Positions 4,552-5,706 of a stretch of DNA of 5,706 nucleotides are shown here, one piece after another. The position numbers and the translations under genes are program-made. Where the stretch lies: positions 1-5,706 of the forward strand of contig DAOUUR010000177.1 in the NCBI GenBank assembly GCA_030668045.1, in the 5' to 3' direction. Source of the DNA: a bacterium. GTDB lineage: Bacteria; Zixibacteria; MSB-5A5; GN15; FEB-12. The first letter of the stretch is position 1; the number at the start of each line of letters is the position of its first letter. The notes beneath the pieces were generated by a model. It was not told the DNA's origin. It saw only the letters and a program-made list of their open reading frames with translations, and searched no databases.

Positions 4552-5040
4552 ATGTGGACGAACCGATTGAGGCTGTTGGCGATAGGTGCTCTGGTGTTTC
4601 TGGGCATCTTTGGGCTGGCGGCTCAATCTCACGCGCAGAACATAACGATAAACAACAACCTGGTTTTTGGGGATGTCTTTCCGGGGGTTCCCAAAACGAT
4701 TACCAAATACACCGCCGGGGCCGCCGCCGAATACCTCATCACTGGCACCATAGGTGCGGAGGTGACGATCGATTTTGCCCTGCCCACCTACATGAATGAC
4801 GGCGGCTACAACATGCAGATGATCTTCACCGAGACCGACTGTTCGCTGGACACTCGCGCCACTCCGGATCAATCCAGTCCAGAGCGAGACAATCTCGATC
4901 CCTGGCACACCATCACCGACCGGCTCGGCCCATCCGGTATAACGGTCTGGCTTGGTGGTGCAGTGGTTCCCAAGCTGATGCAGTCCGATGGTTCCTATAG
5001 CGCCAGCATTGTAATCACCGTTGCCTACACCGGCGGCTAA
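4552..5040 (+). CDS. Secreted DUF4402-like protein, divergent paralog 4
   Basis: This is a 162-residue exported protein, the only plus-strand gene in the window, divergent from the propeller gene. The signal peptide covers residues 1-28 (NRLRLLAIGALVFLGIFGLAA, cleavage SHA before QN). The mature 134 residues align with the three paralogs at FGDVFPGV (39-46), YLITG (61-65), an LPTY strand (78-81), LDPWHT (115-120, in place of DPHNLP), VWLGG (132-136) and the last strand SIVITVAYTGG at the C-terminus. The opening strand ATATVL of the other paralogs is missing: only about 10 residues separate the cleavage site from the FGDV core. The start codon at 4552 has only a weak ribosome site (GGTAAG), but the signal peptide begins right there. 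Cys97 is its only cysteine. Function is unknown; it may be a capping or variant subunit of whatever the paralogs form, which is inference. Confidence 0.9.
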   Translation: MWTNRLRLLAIGALVFLGIFGLAAQSHAQNITINNNLVFGDVFPGVPKTITKYTAGAAAEYLITGTIGAEVTIDFALPTYMNDGGYNMQMIFTETDCSLDTRATPDQSSPERDNLDPWHTITDRLGPSGITVWLGGAVVPKLMQSDGSYSASIVITVAYTGG

Positions 5041-5100
5041 GCCGGAGTTTCGGCAAATTTCTTCAGAGAATATTAGAGACGTAACAATATAGAGGGCAGA

Positions 5101-5502
5101 TCAGTTCTCGGTGACAAAGACTGTAATCGTACACTCGCGCGTGCCGGTTGGAACCGATTGCATCAGGTCATCATACGACATCAATGACAAGTCATCTGTT
5201 TCGGTGATCGCGTCGGTCGATGAGATTGTAAGTTTCAAGCGACTGGGACAATCGAAACAGACACCATCGGCTTCAATCTCAACATACGTTCCGGCTGAAC
5301 CGGGAGTGCGGAACAGAAGGGCCGGTTGGTGCTGGTCAGACTCGGGCGGGAACTCTTCGAGGCCAACCGGATGGATAACCGTCGCGGTAGCCTGAATCGG
5401 CGCAGACCCGGACCAAGCGACCGCCCCCGAGAGGGCAATACAGGGCATTGCCACCAGTAGCAACGCGATTCTGATTTGATAATACAGGCTTGCCTGTTTC
5501 AT
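5101..5502 (-). CDS. Small exported protein of unrecognised family
   Basis: This is a 133-residue protein that I do not recognise. A signal peptide is clear: basic start (MKQASLYYQIR), hydrophobic core IALLLVAM, cleavage after AVA (29) or GSA (34). The mature part opens with QATATVIHPVGL (37-48) and closes with ECTITVFVTEN, which faintly resembles the ATATVL start and ITVAYTG end of the DUF4402-like neighbours. The FGDV and YLGG landmarks are absent, so family membership is not shown. A CxxC pair (Cys82, Cys85) and Cys124 could form a disulfide or bind metal after export. The start at 5500-5502 has a modest AAGGT ribosome site 6 bases ahead and a good promoter at 5538-5565. It converges on 4552-5040 with 60 bases between stops. 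It is probably a periplasmic or surface protein. Confidence 0.8.
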   Translation of the reverse strand: MKQASLYYQIRIALLLVAMPCIALSGAVAWSGSAPIQATATVIHPVGLEEFPPESDQHQPALLFRTPGSAGTYVEIEADGVCFDCPSRLKLTISSTDAITETDDLSLMSYDDLMQSVPTGTRECTITVFVTEN

Positions 5503-5537
5503 GGTAGTACCTTGTGAAATTCTGTATGTACATTACC

Positions 5538-5565
5538 AAGATACTACATTTTCTAATTCTGTCAA
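5538..5565 (-). promoter_or_regulatory. Sigma-70-like promoter of the 133-residue protein gene
   Basis: Minus strand: a perfect TTGACA (5565-5560), a 16-base spacer, then TATCTT (5543-5538, 4 of 6). Transcription would start near 5531, giving a leader of about 28 bases. It is the only canonical -35 element found ahead of a gene here, and its type differs from the other minus-strand genes. The -35 box directly abuts the repeat array to the right. Confidence 0.6.
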
Positions 5566-5566
5566 G

Positions 5567-5706
5567 CAGGCATAGCCTGTTTTGGGTCAGGCGAAGCCTG
5601 TTTTAGGTCAGGGGAAAGTAGCTTGTAGGTTGCTTACAACCTGACAAATTTTAGGTCAGGCATAGCCTGTTTTAGCTCGTAGGTCACGGTTGCTTGCAAC
5701 CTGACA
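5567..5706. repeat. Array of two alternating short hairpin repeats, cut by window end
   Basis: Unit A is a 21-base element with arms CAGGC/GCCTG around a 3-base loop followed by TTTT. It is seen at 5567-5587, 5588-5608 and 5657-5677, with a decayed copy starting at 5609. The loop is ATA, GAA and ATA in the three clear copies. Unit B is a hairpin with arms GGTTG/CAACC followed by TGACA, at 5625-5646 and 5688-5706. The order is A-A-(A)-B-A-B, and the array continues beyond the window. There are no spacers of regular length, so it is not a CRISPR array. It resembles intergenic palindromic repeat families. Confidence 0.75.

Noticed and set aside
5030..5045. Terminator for 4552-5040 (CCGGC pairing with GCCGG across the stop codon)
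   Set aside because: Only five pairs, overlapping the coding end, with no T-run following; not enough to call.
5434..5445. Lipoprotein lipobox in the signal peptide of 5101-5502 (Cys21)
   Set aside because: The preceding residues are A-M-P; proline before the cysteine and the absence of a small residue there do not fit a lipobox, and normal signal-peptidase sites follow.
5567..5706. CRISPR array
   Set aside because: The repeats are 21-22 bases, adjacent or irregularly spaced, of two kinds, and have no unique spacers of constant length.

Overview
The window carries six genes, all predicted to be exported, and no housekeeping or DNA-processing gene. The largest product ends in a 'NFPNPFNP...GQEV...DG...G.Y.Y.L.AG...TRKMLLIK' tail, the FlgD-like / type IX-like C-terminal sorting domain common in the FCB group of Bacteria (Ignavibacteria, KSB1, Marinimicrobia, Zixibacteria and relatives). 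Together with balanced base composition and small DUF4402-type exported proteins, this suggests an uncultured FCB-type Gram-negative bacterium. A Zixibacteria-like lineage is my guess, not something the sequence proves.

Layout: 1-154 holds only hairpins. 155-709, 765-1343 and 1632-2216 (all minus) are three tandem paralogs of a secreted DUF4402-like protein. The first two are nearly identical in their C-terminal halves and probably co-transcribed. The third has its own intrinsic terminator (1456-1480), which sits just ahead of the promoter of the middle gene. 2217-2818 is a long gene-free stretch packed with stem-loops, including a strong plus-strand terminator with no plus-strand gene in front of it. 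2819-4315 (minus) encodes a signal peptide, seven 52-residue repeats in perfect register (a predicted seven-bladed beta-propeller) and the C-terminal sorting domain. 4552-5040 (plus) is a fourth, divergent DUF4402-like protein. 5101-5502 (minus) is a small exported protein of unrecognised family whose two ends faintly echo the DUF4402 group. 5567-5706 is an array of short hairpin repeats running off the right edge.

How it may work together: the genes look like a set of cell-surface or extracellular structural proteins. The most notable regulatory observation is that three minus-strand transcription units (765-1343, 1632-2216 and 2819-4315) each carry the same promoter-like arrangement, a TAAAGAAA-type box, exactly 11 bases, then a box with a central CGA, at a similar distance from the start codon. 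It resembles the sigma-28 (FliA/SigD) promoter class. If real, it ties the propeller protein and the DUF4402 paralogs into one regulon. The 133-residue protein instead has a sigma-70-like promoter with a perfect TTGACA. Functions of the DUF4402-type proteins are not known to me; surface-fibre or matrix roles are inference only.
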